A stretch of 39,990 nt of DNA, taken from contig NZ_SMKK01000069.1 in NCBI RefSeq assembly GCF_004348425.1, positions 1 through 39,990 of the forward strand. Direction: 5' to 3'. The notes beneath the pieces are model-generated. The model saw nothing but the letters and a program-made list of their open reading frames with translations. It had not been told where the DNA came from and did not search any database. This document shows positions 7,534 through 17,300 of the stretch, piece after piece (position 1 is the stretch's first letter; each line of letters begins with the position of its first letter). The translations under genes were made by a program, and so were the position numbers. The DNA comes from Actinomadura sp. 7K507 (GTDB lineage Bacteria; Actinomycetota; Actinomycetes; Streptosporangiales; Streptosporangiaceae).

Positions 7534-9232
7534 GGCCGCTTCTCCCTGGTCACGTTCGCCCACATCTGCTCCAGGGCATCGCGGTGCGCGAGAACGGCGA
7601 GCCGGTCCGTGGCCCGGCTCAGCGCGATGTACAGGAGGGATTCGGCCCGCTCTCCCTCGACCGCGTCGATGTCTGTAACGATGACGGCGGGGGCGTCAAG
7701 CCCCTTGTATGCGTGGACGGTCGCGTAGCCCACCTTCTTGCCGTGCTCGCCGTACCTGGCTAGGCGGTTACGCAGGGCAGGGTTCCGAGCATGGAAAGCG
7801 GCGCCTTCGACCATTGGCGCGAGTATGACTATCTCGTCGTTCTGGAACCGTTCATCCCCGAAGGTTTGCAGCACTCTCGCCAGCATCCGCTCCTGCTCTT
7901 CCGGAGAGGAATAGGGGGCAAAGGTGACGTCGACGCCATCGTCCGGGCGCCGGAACCCGCGGTACACGTCGGCGAGCCCGGAGACATCGGCGGCGGTACG
8001 GCCGATGCGGGGGGTGTTCCGGCAGTTCCTGTAAAGGCCCCGCTCGTAGAGGGATGGCGAGCGCTCCTTCAGCGCCCTGCGCCCGTCAGCTGTACCGTAA
8101 ATGGATTGGCGCTCGAAGTCCCCGAACATCAGCCAGCGCCCGCCGGCCAGGCCCCCCTTGACCATGAGATCCAGGACGTCCAGGTAGGCCTGCTCGCTGA
8201 GGTCCTGGATCTCGTCCACGATCAGGACGTCGGCGGGATCCTCCCGTTCGAACAGCGCTTCCAGGGCGAGGAGTGGTAGCTGCTCGCTCCACCAGCTCTC
8301 GCTCGCGTCCTCCCGAGGTGCCACTCCGGCAAGGTCCATCATCATGCGATGCAGGCTCCCGGCCTCCTGGCCCGGGAAACCGCCCAGCTCGCGCTGGATC
8401 CAGCGCCCGAGCAAGCGGTTGTAGCAGGCGAAACGGACTCTGAGCCCTTCGAGGCTGGCCCGCTTTGCGGCTTCCAGCGCGAGGAATGTCTTCCCCGTCC
8501 CGGCCGCGCCAGTGAACAGCACCCGCCGCTCGGCCTCCATCACGTCCAGGGCCTCGTACTGCTCATCGAGGAAGTGCTGGAGGTCCTGCTCTCGCGCCTG
8601 CCGGTAATCGGCCGCACCGAGAGCCACTTCGAAGCGCGGCCTCAGCCGCGAGGCGATCTCGCGGCACTGCGCACCTGACGGTTGCTGGAGAGTCCCGTCG
8701 AAAGCGCTGTTCCTCGATGCGAGGTGCTGGCGGGTACGGCCGAGCACGGAGGCGAGGACCTGCGAGACCGGCAGGCGGAGGTCGCGACGATCGAGCAGCT
8801 GCCAGGGCTGCCATTCCACCGAGTTCTGCTGGACGTTCGCGCTCGCTCCCGTGAACCAGACGGCTGATGCGAAGGGCACGTGGCGGATGTCCATCCGGGC
8901 ACCGGACAGGAAGGTCCGGATGCTGTACATCTGCTCATTCGCCTGCCTGAACGGGCTGCGTTGCGTCGGGGGCTGGCTCCGAGGTGCCACATCCCGTCCG
9001 CATCCCTGCGCACCGTCTGATGGGACTTCACCTCCACGCATAGCACGCCAAGATTCGGGGCGATCACCACGAAGTCAGCCTCGCCCTCAACTTGCCGGAC
9101 GTGGCGCGCGAGGTTCAGCGAGTGGAGGACCGTCCAGTCGTTGGCGCCGGGGTCATCTCTAAGGCGTTCGAAGACGAGCTGTTCCCCGGGCGGAGCCTTC
9201 TGGACCGGGACGGGAGGGATCATTCGAGCCAT
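7530..9232 (-). CDS. NERD nuclease-domain / UvrD-like SF1 helicase, with an apparent -1 frameshift
   Basis: Two overlapping frames make one protein of about 567 residues. The N-terminal frame (ATG 9232, Shine-Dalgarno GAGGAG) encodes a NERD nuclease-related domain: GEADFVVIAPNLGVLCVEVK, with D53 and E67-V-K69 as the PD-(D/E)xK-like residues. The second frame encodes an SF1 helicase: GAAGTGKT (Walker A), LIVDEIQDL, RNCRNTPRI, and the C-terminal TVHAYKGLDAPAVIV and IALSRATDRLAVL. The frames join at a run of five C on the coding strand (plus strand 8968-8972). One extra C, or a -1 slip of the CCC tRNA, gives the coherent junction HLGASPPTQRSPFRQANEQM. The stop overlaps drmA as ATGA. In this operon it may supply the nuclease activity that DrmC gives elsewhere. 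Whether the shift is programmed, an error or decay cannot be told here. Confidence 0.8.
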
Positions 9233-10749
9233 GCTGCTCCTCGCGCGCGGAACGGGTGGCGAGCGTGGCTGGAGGGAATGTCCGTGACGCCGGGTCCGAT
9301 GGCCATGACCCGGAACGCCACCATGGCCGCTAGGCCGGGGATTCCCTCCAGGCGGAGTTCTTGCATCCCGCGAGACTCCAGTTCGGCAAAGTCCTGCTGC
9401 TCGACGTGCTCTTCGAGGGTCCGGGTGAGCTCGTGGCCTGCCTGTACGTGTGCTCTCCTCAGCGCCCGGCCGGCGTCGATGTACGGCTCAGCGGGGCTCA
9501 ACCCGAGAACCTCCAGCAGGGCGCGGAAGTCAAGATCATCCCTCGGACGGATGCTGTCGTCGGTAGCCCAGTACTGCAGGTTCACCGCCTGCGCGCCGCT
9601 TGCGCGTACCCGCCTACCGAGCTCTGCGGCACCTAGACCGGCCATCTTGCTGCGCAGGCGTGCCTTCCACTTCTCCTGGAGGCTGCGTATCGTGGCCTGC
9701 TGGCTGTCCAGGAGCGAGTCAACGAGTGGCCGGAGTGCCGCGCTTTCCGTGCTGCCAAGCCGGAGTAGGAGTATCGATCCCTGGCGTGCAGCCTTGATGG
9801 GCAGGTTGACGACCCGCTCCCCGGCGCGAGCTGAGGGAACCAAACCGCGAATGCGTTGCGCTCCAACGGGAAGCCAGATGGCATAGCCGCCGCCGAGCAC
9901 GGCGAGCTTACAAGGCTCCGCGGGACTCCCGGCCACGGGCGAGTGCGGAGCCGACTCCGCTACCAGGGACCAGTCAGGTTGCGGGATGAGTTCCCGCGCC
10001 GGGAGTTCCGGGTCAGGATCCTGGACATCGAGAGCCCGGGGTTCCCGCACGGTCAAGGCGATGGGCCTGGTCGCGAGCTCGCCGAACACTCCGTAGAAGC
10101 GATGGCTGTCCCTTACCCAACGCGGGTGAACGAGGGTGATCTCCTCCGCGCGGCCGGAAAGTAGCATGTGCGGTGGGAACCAGTCCCCCGCGCCGGGAAG
10201 GATCGCCAGACCCCAGACCCTGCCCGACTCCAGGAACTCGCGCGGTCCCAGCACGGGTGCTGTCTGCCCTGCATCGGCTAGCCACTCCGAGATCGGCGCG
10301 GCTCGCCGGTGCCGCGCTACTGCCAGGCACGTGCTGGCGGGATCGCTCGAGCTTAGACATTCGAGAATGGCTTGGGAGTAAGCCACGTTCCCGCTATCCC
10401 TGTATGCGGTTGCTGCGGTAACGAGCTCCTCTAGGAGCTGGCTGCGCTGGCGATCGAGGCTTCCGGCCAGCTCTCCCGCCGTGGTGAGCAGCTCGGCGAG
10501 GGGCTCGACAACGCTGGAATGGTCAGAATCGAAGGGTACGGGGTCGACCGCGCCGCGCCAGCGGACAGCTTTCGCTGCGGCAACGATGGGCTCCCAGGAG
10601 GGAGAGGGGGCATCCTCTTCCAGATCGCGGAGTAGCGACCGCAGGGCTCCCGCGAACCGCACGCTGCAGGCATCGTCGATCGCCCAGCGGGATGCGGACG
10701 GCGTCCGGGCAGCCTGGTAAAAAGCGTCAGCGTCGAGGACCGAGCTCAT
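9220..10749 (-). CDS. Island protein of unknown function (possible C-terminal half of a split DrmE)
   Basis: 509 residues. ATG 10749 overlaps the stop of the upstream gene as ATGA and has GGGAG seven bases before it. The stop lies 13 nt inside the NERD-helicase gene. No Walker motif, membrane segment or known catalytic signature is visible. There is an Asp/Glu-rich N-terminal helical part, a middle with GWFPP-like (GDWFPPHMLLSGRAEEIT) and HPRWVRDSHRFYGVF segments, and a C-terminal part ending GIPGLAAMVAFRVMAIGP. Together with the next upstream gene (326 residues) the total is about 835 residues. Class 2 DISARM has a large uncharacterised protein, DrmE, so the pair could be a split DrmE. That is inference from position and size, not recognised similarity. 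Confidence 0.6.
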   Translation of the reverse strand: MSSVLDADAFYQAARTPSASRWAIDDACSVRFAGALRSLLRDLEEDAPSPSWEPIVAAAKAVRWRGAVDPVPFDSDHSSVVEPLAELLTTAGELAGSLDRQRSQLLEELVTAATAYRDSGNVAYSQAILECLSSSDPASTCLAVARHRRAAPISEWLADAGQTAPVLGPREFLESGRVWGLAILPGAGDWFPPHMLLSGRAEEITLVHPRWVRDSHRFYGVFGELATRPIALTVREPRALDVQDPDPELPARELIPQPDWSLVAESAPHSPVAGSPAEPCKLAVLGGGYAIWLPVGAQRIRGLVPSARAGERVVNLPIKAARQGSILLLRLGSTESAALRPLVDSLLDSQQATIRSLQEKWKARLRSKMAGLGAAELGRRVRASGAQAVNLQYWATDDSIRPRDDLDFRALLEVLGLSPAEPYIDAGRALRRAHVQAGHELTRTLEEHVEQQDFAELESRGMQELRLEGIPGLAAMVAFRVMAIGPGVTDIPSSHARHPFRARGAAWLE

Positions 10750-11726
10750 CCGCGGCTCCCGAAGGCAAGGAGTTCGCATCCGGCGGGGGGCCCCCAGCCG
10801 AGCCCCTCCATCGAGATGGGCCTCATGTATGCCCGCTCCTGCTCCAGGACGCTGACTGCTGCATCCAGCGCGGGCTCGGACCTGTCGATGATCGCGATGG
10901 TCAGCCTGGCCTCGCATGCGTCCAGCCATCGGCTGGTGGCATACGCGCCATCGAGTACCGCCACCGCTGGTGGCTCTGGCCAGCTAGCCCAAACTGCCTC
11001 CTCACTCCGGGATGACATCAGCACGCTCCGCCAACCGGCTATCCGTGCTACCTCGCCGTTGCCAGGGGCATGGAGCGGCCGGACAACCGACGCCAGGGAG
11101 CCGAGCGGGATTTCGGGCCCGGGAGGGCAGATACGTTCTGCCAGGTCAGCATGCAGCCGCGGAGGGGACCCCACCAGGACCAGATCCCAATCCCATGAGG
11201 TTATGTATGTCAGCGGAGCGTGGGAGCGGAGCATCCCGGCCAGGAACGTGTGCTCCGCGGCGCCCACCTCGTTGAGGAGGAAGCGGCCGTCTGGCAAGCC
11301 GGCCCAAAAGGGGAGCACCCGAGCTTCCCTGACGAAGCTCGCCCGGTACGTCCCTGCGCTTGTGTGGACTTTCGCTCCGGGAAGTGTCCCGTAATAGGTG
11401 CCCGAGAGCGCGCGGTCAGCCAGGTGAAGCCAGACTCTCGTGCCGGGTTCCAGATCTTCGAGCGCGCGGGCGGCGCCGCTCGGGCACCGGAGCGCGGGGT
11501 CATCGAGAAAGCGTTGCCGACAGTAGCCGAACGCGAACGCTGCCGCCGCCATGGAACGCACGGGAGCGGATAGCGCGAGGACGGCCCGCTCCCGGGGCTG
11601 GGCGATTAATCTGTTGAGCGCCGCAAAGGTTCCTAACCGCACCCAATCGACGAACCACGGCGGTGCCGCCCACGAGGTACCGTCTGCGGCTTCGACCAGG
11701 AAGACGGGATGATGCGAATGCTTCAT
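10746..11726 (-). CDS. Island protein of unknown function, first gene of the DISARM-like operon
   Basis: 326 residues. ATG 11726 is preceded by GGGAGGTGTTTG, the strongest Shine-Dalgarno of the arm, which fixes the start and suggests this is the operon's first gene. The C-terminal part (AVLDGAYATSRWLDACEA, then RLTIAIIDRSEPALDAAVSV) looks like alternating beta strands and helices of a Rossmann or RecA-like fold, but no Walker A is present. The stop overlaps the next gene as ATGA. It is probably a structural partner in the DrmAB complex, perhaps the N-terminal half of a split DrmE. The genome does not show any catalytic residue set. Confidence 0.6.
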   Translation of the reverse strand: MKHSHHPVFLVEAADGTSWAAPPWFVDWVRLGTFAALNRLIAQPRERAVLALSAPVRSMAAAAFAFGYCRQRFLDDPALRCPSGAARALEDLEPGTRVWLHLADRALSGTYYGTLPGAKVHTSAGTYRASFVREARVLPFWAGLPDGRFLLNEVGAAEHTFLAGMLRSHAPLTYITSWDWDLVLVGSPPRLHADLAERICPPGPEIPLGSLASVVRPLHAPGNGEVARIAGWRSVLMSSRSEEAVWASWPEPPAVAVLDGAYATSRWLDACEARLTIAIIDRSEPALDAAVSVLEQERAYMRPISMEGLGWGPPAGCELLAFGSRG

Positions 11727-11930
11727 CAAACACCTCCCGTGAACGCGAACCGCAGGCAAGCAGGGTACGCCAAAGAGACCCCCGTTTTCGCCCGGAACAG
11801 GTTAACTTTTTGTGGTCGGCAGGTGTAAGGGATCCGTCAGAAACGGGGTGGCATTGTCGGGCGCTGGCCTCCCTCTACCGTCACCCTGGCTGTGCCCAGT
11901 GCGCGTCGGCTCGGCGGTGCGCTGCCCCGC

Positions 11931-12227
11931 TTACTCCGCGGTCGAGAAGTCCGCGATATAGGCTGCGAGCCGCGCCCGCTTGCAAACAGCTCCTGGGGAT
12001 CTCCCAAAAGGCCCATTCCGGTCGGCGAGTGACTGCTGGAGCGCCTCGCGCGGGGCGTGCCAGACGCCAAAGGCTTGCTGTAACGCCTCTGTGGCCGCGC
12101 GTTCGGCACTAAGGGTGAGCTGTCCTCGCCGTTTTAGTGGTGCCGTTGGCAGGGCGGTGCAACCCGGCTGTCCTAGCGGTTGAGTCGGGAGGTGCTCGCG
12201 ATCAGGGATCCCGAAACGCTAGCCGAA
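11931..12227 (-). other. Startless open stretch in the 11727-12357 intergenic region
   Basis: The 631 bp between the left-arm operon and the methyltransferase gene hold no intact gene. One minus-strand frame stays open from about 12227 to a TAA at 11933-11931 and reads protein-like near its end (LSAERAATEALQQAFGVWH, then CKRARLAAYIADFSTAE). It has no ATG, GTG or TTG. It may be a decayed gene end or chance. The rest of the interval must carry the divergent promoters of both transcription units. Confidence 0.25.
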
Positions 12228-12284
12228 CCATCTGGTCAGCAGGCTCGCTGGCGCTTCCATCGCGCGCGGCTGTCCAGCGCCCAC

Positions 12285-12307
12285 TATTATTAAGATCACG
12301 CATCTTA
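12285..12307 (+). promoter_or_regulatory. -10 element and 17-bp operator-like palindrome before the methyltransferase gene
   Basis: TATTAT (12285-12290) is a good -10 in an otherwise GC-rich region. It is followed directly by a perfect inverted repeat, TAAGAT-CACGC-ATCTTA (12291-12307), which would cover the transcription start and leave a leader of about 60 nt. No convincing -35 is visible. An operator over the start site is the usual arrangement for repressing a methyltransferase gene. The binder could be the island's XRE protein or the methyltransferase itself, but this sequence is unlike the palindrome before the XRE gene. Confidence 0.45.
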
Positions 12308-12357
12308 TCGTTGCTCAGAAGTGGCGGGCTGGTGCCCGTAGCGAGACAATCCCGCGG

Positions 12358-14247
12358 GTGGACACCCAAGCGCGCAACACGAGCCCGGACCGTTCGACCC
12401 TCCGGACGGAGGCGATCGGGCTGTCTTCCGGCGAAGTGGTGGAGCGGGTCGACGAGCTGCTCGAGGTAGCCTACCGCTCGGCTTCCCTCGGGAACGTGGA
12501 CGATCCTGTCGCTGAAGCGATCTACATCCTGCTCAGCGTCCAGACGCGCGAGGCCGTCTACAAGCGCGTGTTCCAGGAGCTGCGCACCCGCTACCCGACC
12601 TGGCACGAAGTGCTCGACGCGGACAGGGCCGAGCTGGAAGAGGTCGTGCGCTCTGCAGGATTCCAGGAGCGCCGGGCTGAGGGCATCCAGAAATTCCTCG
12701 GGAAGGTGCTGGAAGATAACGCGCGGCGCGGCAAGCCGGGCGTGATCAGCCTGGACTACCTGCGAGAAATGCCGGACGAGGAGGTCCTGGCCGAGCTGGA
12801 GAGCCTTCCTGGCCTGGGGCCGAAGACGGCCCGCTGCATCATGACTTACTCGCTAGGGCGTGACGTTTTTGCGGTCGACACTCACGTCAGCCGCATCTTC
12901 CACAGGCTGGGACTCGTTCCCCGCGAGAAGGGCAAGGTCGATCACAGCCTCTACGAGAAGGTCGTCCCTGCCGCCATGGGGCAGCGCCTTCACGTGAACC
13001 TCATCCATCACGGCCGTGCCATCTGCAGGACGCAGAAACCGGCATGCGGCAGCTGCCCGCTCATCAGCTTCTGCGCCGTGGGGCAGGGCGAGCTCCGATC
13101 CGACGCCCGGCCCGTGGCAGTGGAGCTGTTCGCTGGTGCTGGCGGGCTCGCGCTCGGCTTCCAGGAGGCGGGATTCCGGGTAGCCGTAGCCGTGGAGATG
13201 GAGCGGAACGCTGCCCAGACTCACCGCGCGAACCACCCGGGCACCGTGGTGCTGGAGCGGGACGTTAACAAGATCACTGCGGACCACGTGCGGGCCGTCG
13301 CTCCGTGGGTCGGCGAGGTGGCGGCCGTGATCGGGGGGCCGCCCTGCCAGGGCTACTCCATCGCGGGCAAGCGGGACCCCGATGACGCGAAGAACGTGCT
13401 CTTCAAGCAGCAGGTCAGGCTCGCTTCGGAACTCGAAGCGAGGTTCGTGGTCATCGAGAACGTGCCGGGGATGCGGAACATTAAGGGCATCCGCTTCCAT
13501 GAGGCAGTCGAGCAGGAGCTGCGGGAGCACGGCTACAACCCTGACCACCGCGTCGTGAAGGCGAGCAACTACGGGGTGCCCCAGCTGCGCTGGCGGCTGA
13601 TCTTCACGGCCCAGCTACTCCACAAGTCATCTGGCGATGAGCCCCGGATGCCCCCGGGCGATTATTGCGGGGACCGCAGGGACCAGTGTCAGTGTGGCCG
13701 TGACTGGGTGCCGACGGTGCTGGAGGTGCTCGGGCGGCCCGGCCTGCCCGAGCTGGACTCCGGCGAAGTAGCCGAGTACAGGCTGCTCGAGGAGGGCGTC
13801 GTGCTCCTGAACGGCTCGACGATGAAGCACGGCCGGAAGGTGATCGATAAGATCGCGGGTATCGAGCCCGGGAAGGGGCCCATCTCGTACCGGCGGCTCC
13901 ACCTGGATCTCGCTAGAACGATCGTCGCGGGCCACCGGGCGCTCCCGGTCCACCCCACCCTGCACCGGACGATCAGTGTCCGTGAGGCAGCCAGGATCCA
14001 GGGCTTCCGGGACGATTACGTTTTCTGCGGGAGCAGGGGGAAGCAGCCGCTCCAGGTCGCGAACGCGGTGCCACCCGCGCTCGGCGAGGCGGCCGCCAGG
14101 GAGCTGATCCGGGTGATCGAGAAGCGTCCCGGATCGAGCCTGCTGGAGGCCGAGCACGATCCCTGCGGGCCGCCCGCCACCCTCCAGCTCCTGCTCCCCC
14201 CGCGCGAGGAGCAGGAAGAGGGCGGCGCCTCGCGAGCCGCTGGGTGA
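12358..14247 (+). CDS. Endonuclease III-like DNA glycosylase fused to a C5-cytosine DNA methyltransferase
   Basis: 629 residues in two enzymes. Residues 30-245 are an Nth/HhH-GPD glycosylase: helix-hairpin-helix LPGLGPKTA with K156 at the lyase Lys position of Nth, catalytic Asp D174 in FAVDTHVSRI, and the iron-sulfur loop C223-x6-C230-x2-C233-x5-C239. Residues 253-590 are a C5 methyltransferase: motif I VELFAGAGG, motif IV GGPPCQGYS with catalytic C330, motif VI ENVPGM, motif VIII QLRWR, motif IX RTISVREAARIQGF and motif X QVANAVPPALGEA. The target-recognition region (about 420-530) carries a small Cys cluster (C437, C444, C446). Every catalytic residue is present in both halves. Mig.MthI, a related T:G glycosylase, is encoded beside a C5 methyltransferase; here the two are one chain. 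It is the likely DrmMII counterpart. GTG 12358 is the best start but lacks a clear Shine-Dalgarno. Confidence 0.93.
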   Translation: MDTQARNTSPDRSTLRTEAIGLSSGEVVERVDELLEVAYRSASLGNVDDPVAEAIYILLSVQTREAVYKRVFQELRTRYPTWHEVLDADRAELEEVVRSAGFQERRAEGIQKFLGKVLEDNARRGKPGVISLDYLREMPDEEVLAELESLPGLGPKTARCIMTYSLGRDVFAVDTHVSRIFHRLGLVPREKGKVDHSLYEKVVPAAMGQRLHVNLIHHGRAICRTQKPACGSCPLISFCAVGQGELRSDARPVAVELFAGAGGLALGFQEAGFRVAVAVEMERNAAQTHRANHPGTVVLERDVNKITADHVRAVAPWVGEVAAVIGGPPCQGYSIAGKRDPDDAKNVLFKQQVRLASELEARFVVIENVPGMRNIKGIRFHEAVEQELREHGYNPDHRVVKASNYGVPQLRWRLIFTAQLLHKSSGDEPRMPPGDYCGDRRDQCQCGRDWVPTVLEVLGRPGLPELDSGEVAEYRLLEEGVVLLNGSTMKHGRKVIDKIAGIEPGKGPISYRRLHLDLARTIVAGHRALPVHPTLHRTISVREAARIQGFRDDYVFCGSRGKQPLQVANAVPPALGEAAARELIRVIEKRPGSSLLEAEHDPCGPPATLQLLLPPREEQEEGGASRAAG

Positions 14248-14256
14248 GGTAAGCCT

Positions 14257-14275
14257 CCCCTGCGCGAGCAGGCGG
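14257..14275. terminator. Possible bidirectional terminator between convergent genes
   Basis: The 58-bp gap between the methyltransferase stop (14247, plus) and the DptH-like stop (14306, minus) contains CCTGC-GCGA-GCAGG (14259-14272), a 5-bp GC stem closed by a GNRA tetraloop and extendable past one bulge. There is no U-tract, which is common for actinobacterial terminators. The evidence is only position plus structure. Confidence 0.35.
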
Positions 14276-14305
14276 GTGGAATCCGTGCAGGGTAGCGCTG
14301 GCCTC

Positions 14306-17300
14306 TCACCGGCGCCAGCGCTGCCTGACCGCTCGGATGTCGGCTGGCCCGGCGTAGAAACCCTGCAGACGCTCCGCGCGCCCGCCGTGGTCGAAGATGA
14401 GGTCGCCCCGGTCCCGCAGGCTCTCGGCGCCACCCCGGCCCAGGATCGTCGTGCTGTCCGTGGCCGATTGCACCTTCAGCGCGACGCGAGCCGTGAGGTT
14501 CGCCTTGATATCGCCCGTGATCACCTGGACGCTCGGCCGCTGGGTAGCGAGCACCAGGTAGATCCCGAAGGCGCGGGTGAGCTGCCCGAACCGCTGGACG
14601 AGGGCCATGAAGGAATCCCGCGCCGCGCGGTCGAGGCTCGCGGCCAGGTCGGCGAACTCGTCGACGATGACGACCATCTGCGGGAGCTCTTCCAGCGTCC
14701 CACCGGTCTCGTAGAACTCGAGGGCGCTGGTCACGCCGGCATCCCCTAGCCGTTCCTGGCGCCGGGCGACCTCGCGGCGCAGGGTATCGCCGAGCGCGCC
14801 GATCGCGCGCGCGGGGTCGGTGATGATCCCTTCCTGGGCGAGGTGGGGGAGGCCCTGGAAAGGCAGGAAGTCCACCTGCTTCGGATCGATGATGAGTAGC
14901 TGGAGCTGGTTGGGGCTTCGCGCGGCAGCCAGGCAGCAGAGGAGGCCGCGGAGCAGCACGCTCTTGCCCGACCCCGTCGCACCGGCCACCAGCAGGTGTG
15001 GCAGCCGGGCTAGATCGGCCACGCGGACTTCCCCGCTGGGAGCCATGCCGAGCAGGAAGGGGAGCGCGCCGGGCTCCGTGGCGTTGGCCAGCTCGCCCAT
15101 GTGGTCCGATAGGTTGACGACGATCCGTTCGGCGCGCGGGACGTCCACCGTGAGCATGTAAGGTTCCTGATCGATCAGGACGCCCTCGGCGAACCCCACC
15201 TCGCGGCCGATATCCAGCCCGCGCTTGCGCACGTTGGCGATGCTCTCCCTGCCCAGGAGCTTCGTCCGGTACCGGATGACCGAGGGACCTACCTGAGCCA
15301 GGGAGGTATCGAAGGGGGCGAGGCGGAGCCCGTACTTCGCGACCGCTGCGTCGAGCTCCGCAGCCTTGGAAGCGACTTCCTCCGTGTTGCCGCCCAGCGA
15401 GGTACGGTGTCGCACCTCCGGCGGTTGGACGGCTCGAGATCGAGGCTGGGACAGGGCCGGGGCAGCGGGCGCTGCGCTGCTGGCCTGCTCCGCGCTCGCG
15501 CTCCGTGGCGCTTCCGGCCAGCTGCTCGCAGGCTCGAGGTGCTCGCTCTGCGTACTGGGTGGGAATGTGATGGGCTGCCACCTTGCCGGTGGCGCGAGCT
15601 CGTGCCCCTCGGCCAGCCGCTCCAGAACCGGCGCTCCCAACCTCACGTACCCCAGGCGCGTCCCCTCCCCGGGCAGCAGCGTCCGGGCAGCGGGGACGGG
15701 GTTCTCGAGCTCCAGGCTGATGACATCGCCACCGAGTTCCTCGCCGCCTGCGGAGTAAGCGAAGTCGATGTTGTAATCTCCCCGGCCCACGACCGCTGCT
15801 ACCTTCTCGATCTGCCCCGGGGCCAGGCCGCCGCGCCCGAAGCTGCGGTTGCGGATCGCGCCGGCCCGGATGAACTCCGAGAGGTCGCGGGACCGGAAGG
15901 GGCGCGCGACCGTCCGAGGCTCTGCCAGCGAACCGAGCCATTCGCGCGTGCGCTCGAGTTCCCGGCGCGCGACGCCGAGATCCGGCTGCCCGGTGGACGT
16001 GAACTTGACCTCAATGAGCCGACCGGTAAGCCTCACCCCGCCTTCCTCCAGGTGGATCCGCAGGTACAGGAGATCGTCGCAGGACCGCCCAGCAGGGCGC
16101 TTCATGCCGCTCGCTGGCAGCAGCCGGAACAGCTCGTCGAGGGGCAGCAGGACCCCTCCCAGGTCGCTACCTTCTACGGGCGGCGGCTCGAAGGCTCCGT
16201 CCAGGTCCCTCAGGGCGGCGATTGCGGCGAGGAACCCCAGCCTCTCCCGCAGCCCGTTCATCGGCAGGTTGAGGAGATCCAGGTTCCATCTGCCGCTGAC
16301 AGCGTTGGCGCTATCGATGAGGCCTGGTAGTGCTCCCTGCCGGAGCCGGGTCACGGGAGCGATCGCGCGGCTCAGAGCGGACTGGTAAGGGTCGATGCGC
16401 TCGGTCACGGTGATGCTGTCCAGGCCCGCCTGCCAGACGCTCGTGCGGTCCTCGAAATCTACGATGTAGACCTTGTGACCCGTGTGGTCGGGGCTGAACG
16501 CTTCCAGGCCGAGCAGCCGGTCCGCGTGCACCGTCCAGACGCTGTTCCGCTGGATGCGGTCGAGGGTCCCGGTGCTGATGGCGGTGGTCGTGGCTTGGGT
16601 GATCCCCTCCTGCATCCGCCCGCGAGGCTGCCCGCCGACCATCTCCAGCGTGCGCCGGAGGAGCTGGGAGAGCGTTCCACTCGCTGAGGGGTCGACGAAG
16701 AGCCCGCTGGCGAAGGACAACTCGTTAGGATTCTGTGATGCAGTCCTGCCTACCGCAGCAGCCAGGCCGCCAACCCAGTCCGTCGGCGCTCGCTCGCCCA
16801 TCTCGATGGGGCGCGGTTCGCGCGAAGCTGACGAGCGGAAGGCGAAGCAGAGATGGGCGAAGCCAGGCTCACCGCTGCCGTCGCTGTACTTGGTGGTGAG
16901 CTCCACCCTGCTGCGCACGAGCCGATCCAGATCGCGGTCGTTGCCAGGAGCCATCAACTCCGAGAGCTCGCGCGGGACCTCCCCATCATCCGTGTAGACC
17001 GTTACCGAGAGGCGGGGGCGCGAAGGGCTCGCTCCAGGGGCTAGCTCGGCCCTGTAGAAGGTGCGCAAGGCTTCGGCGACGGCGCTGCCGTCGCCGGGCT
17101 CCCTGAAAGCGACCGCGAGCCTCTGCCGCGGGTGATCGTAGGCCGGGAAGACTTGAAGAAACTTGCTGAGGCGACGGTTGATCGTTTGAGGGCTGCTGCC
17201 GCCGAGCGCAAGCGCGCTTCCGAGGGGCCGGTAGCGCCGCCAGAGGAGGGGAGAGCGGTCGTCGACTTCCCACCATCCTCCTTGGGCGTGTAGCAGTGGG

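Noticed and set aside
4075..11726. DrmC phospholipase-D nuclease
   Set aside because: No HxK(x)4D motif pair is present in any island protein; the left arm lacks drmC, which is reported as dispensable in at least one DISARM system.
14016..15941. 641-codon minus-strand frame opposite the methyltransferase 3' end and overlapping the DptH-like gene
   Set aside because: Extremely Arg/Pro/Gly/Ala-rich low-complexity sequence, the usual signature of an off-frame reading of high-GC coding DNA.
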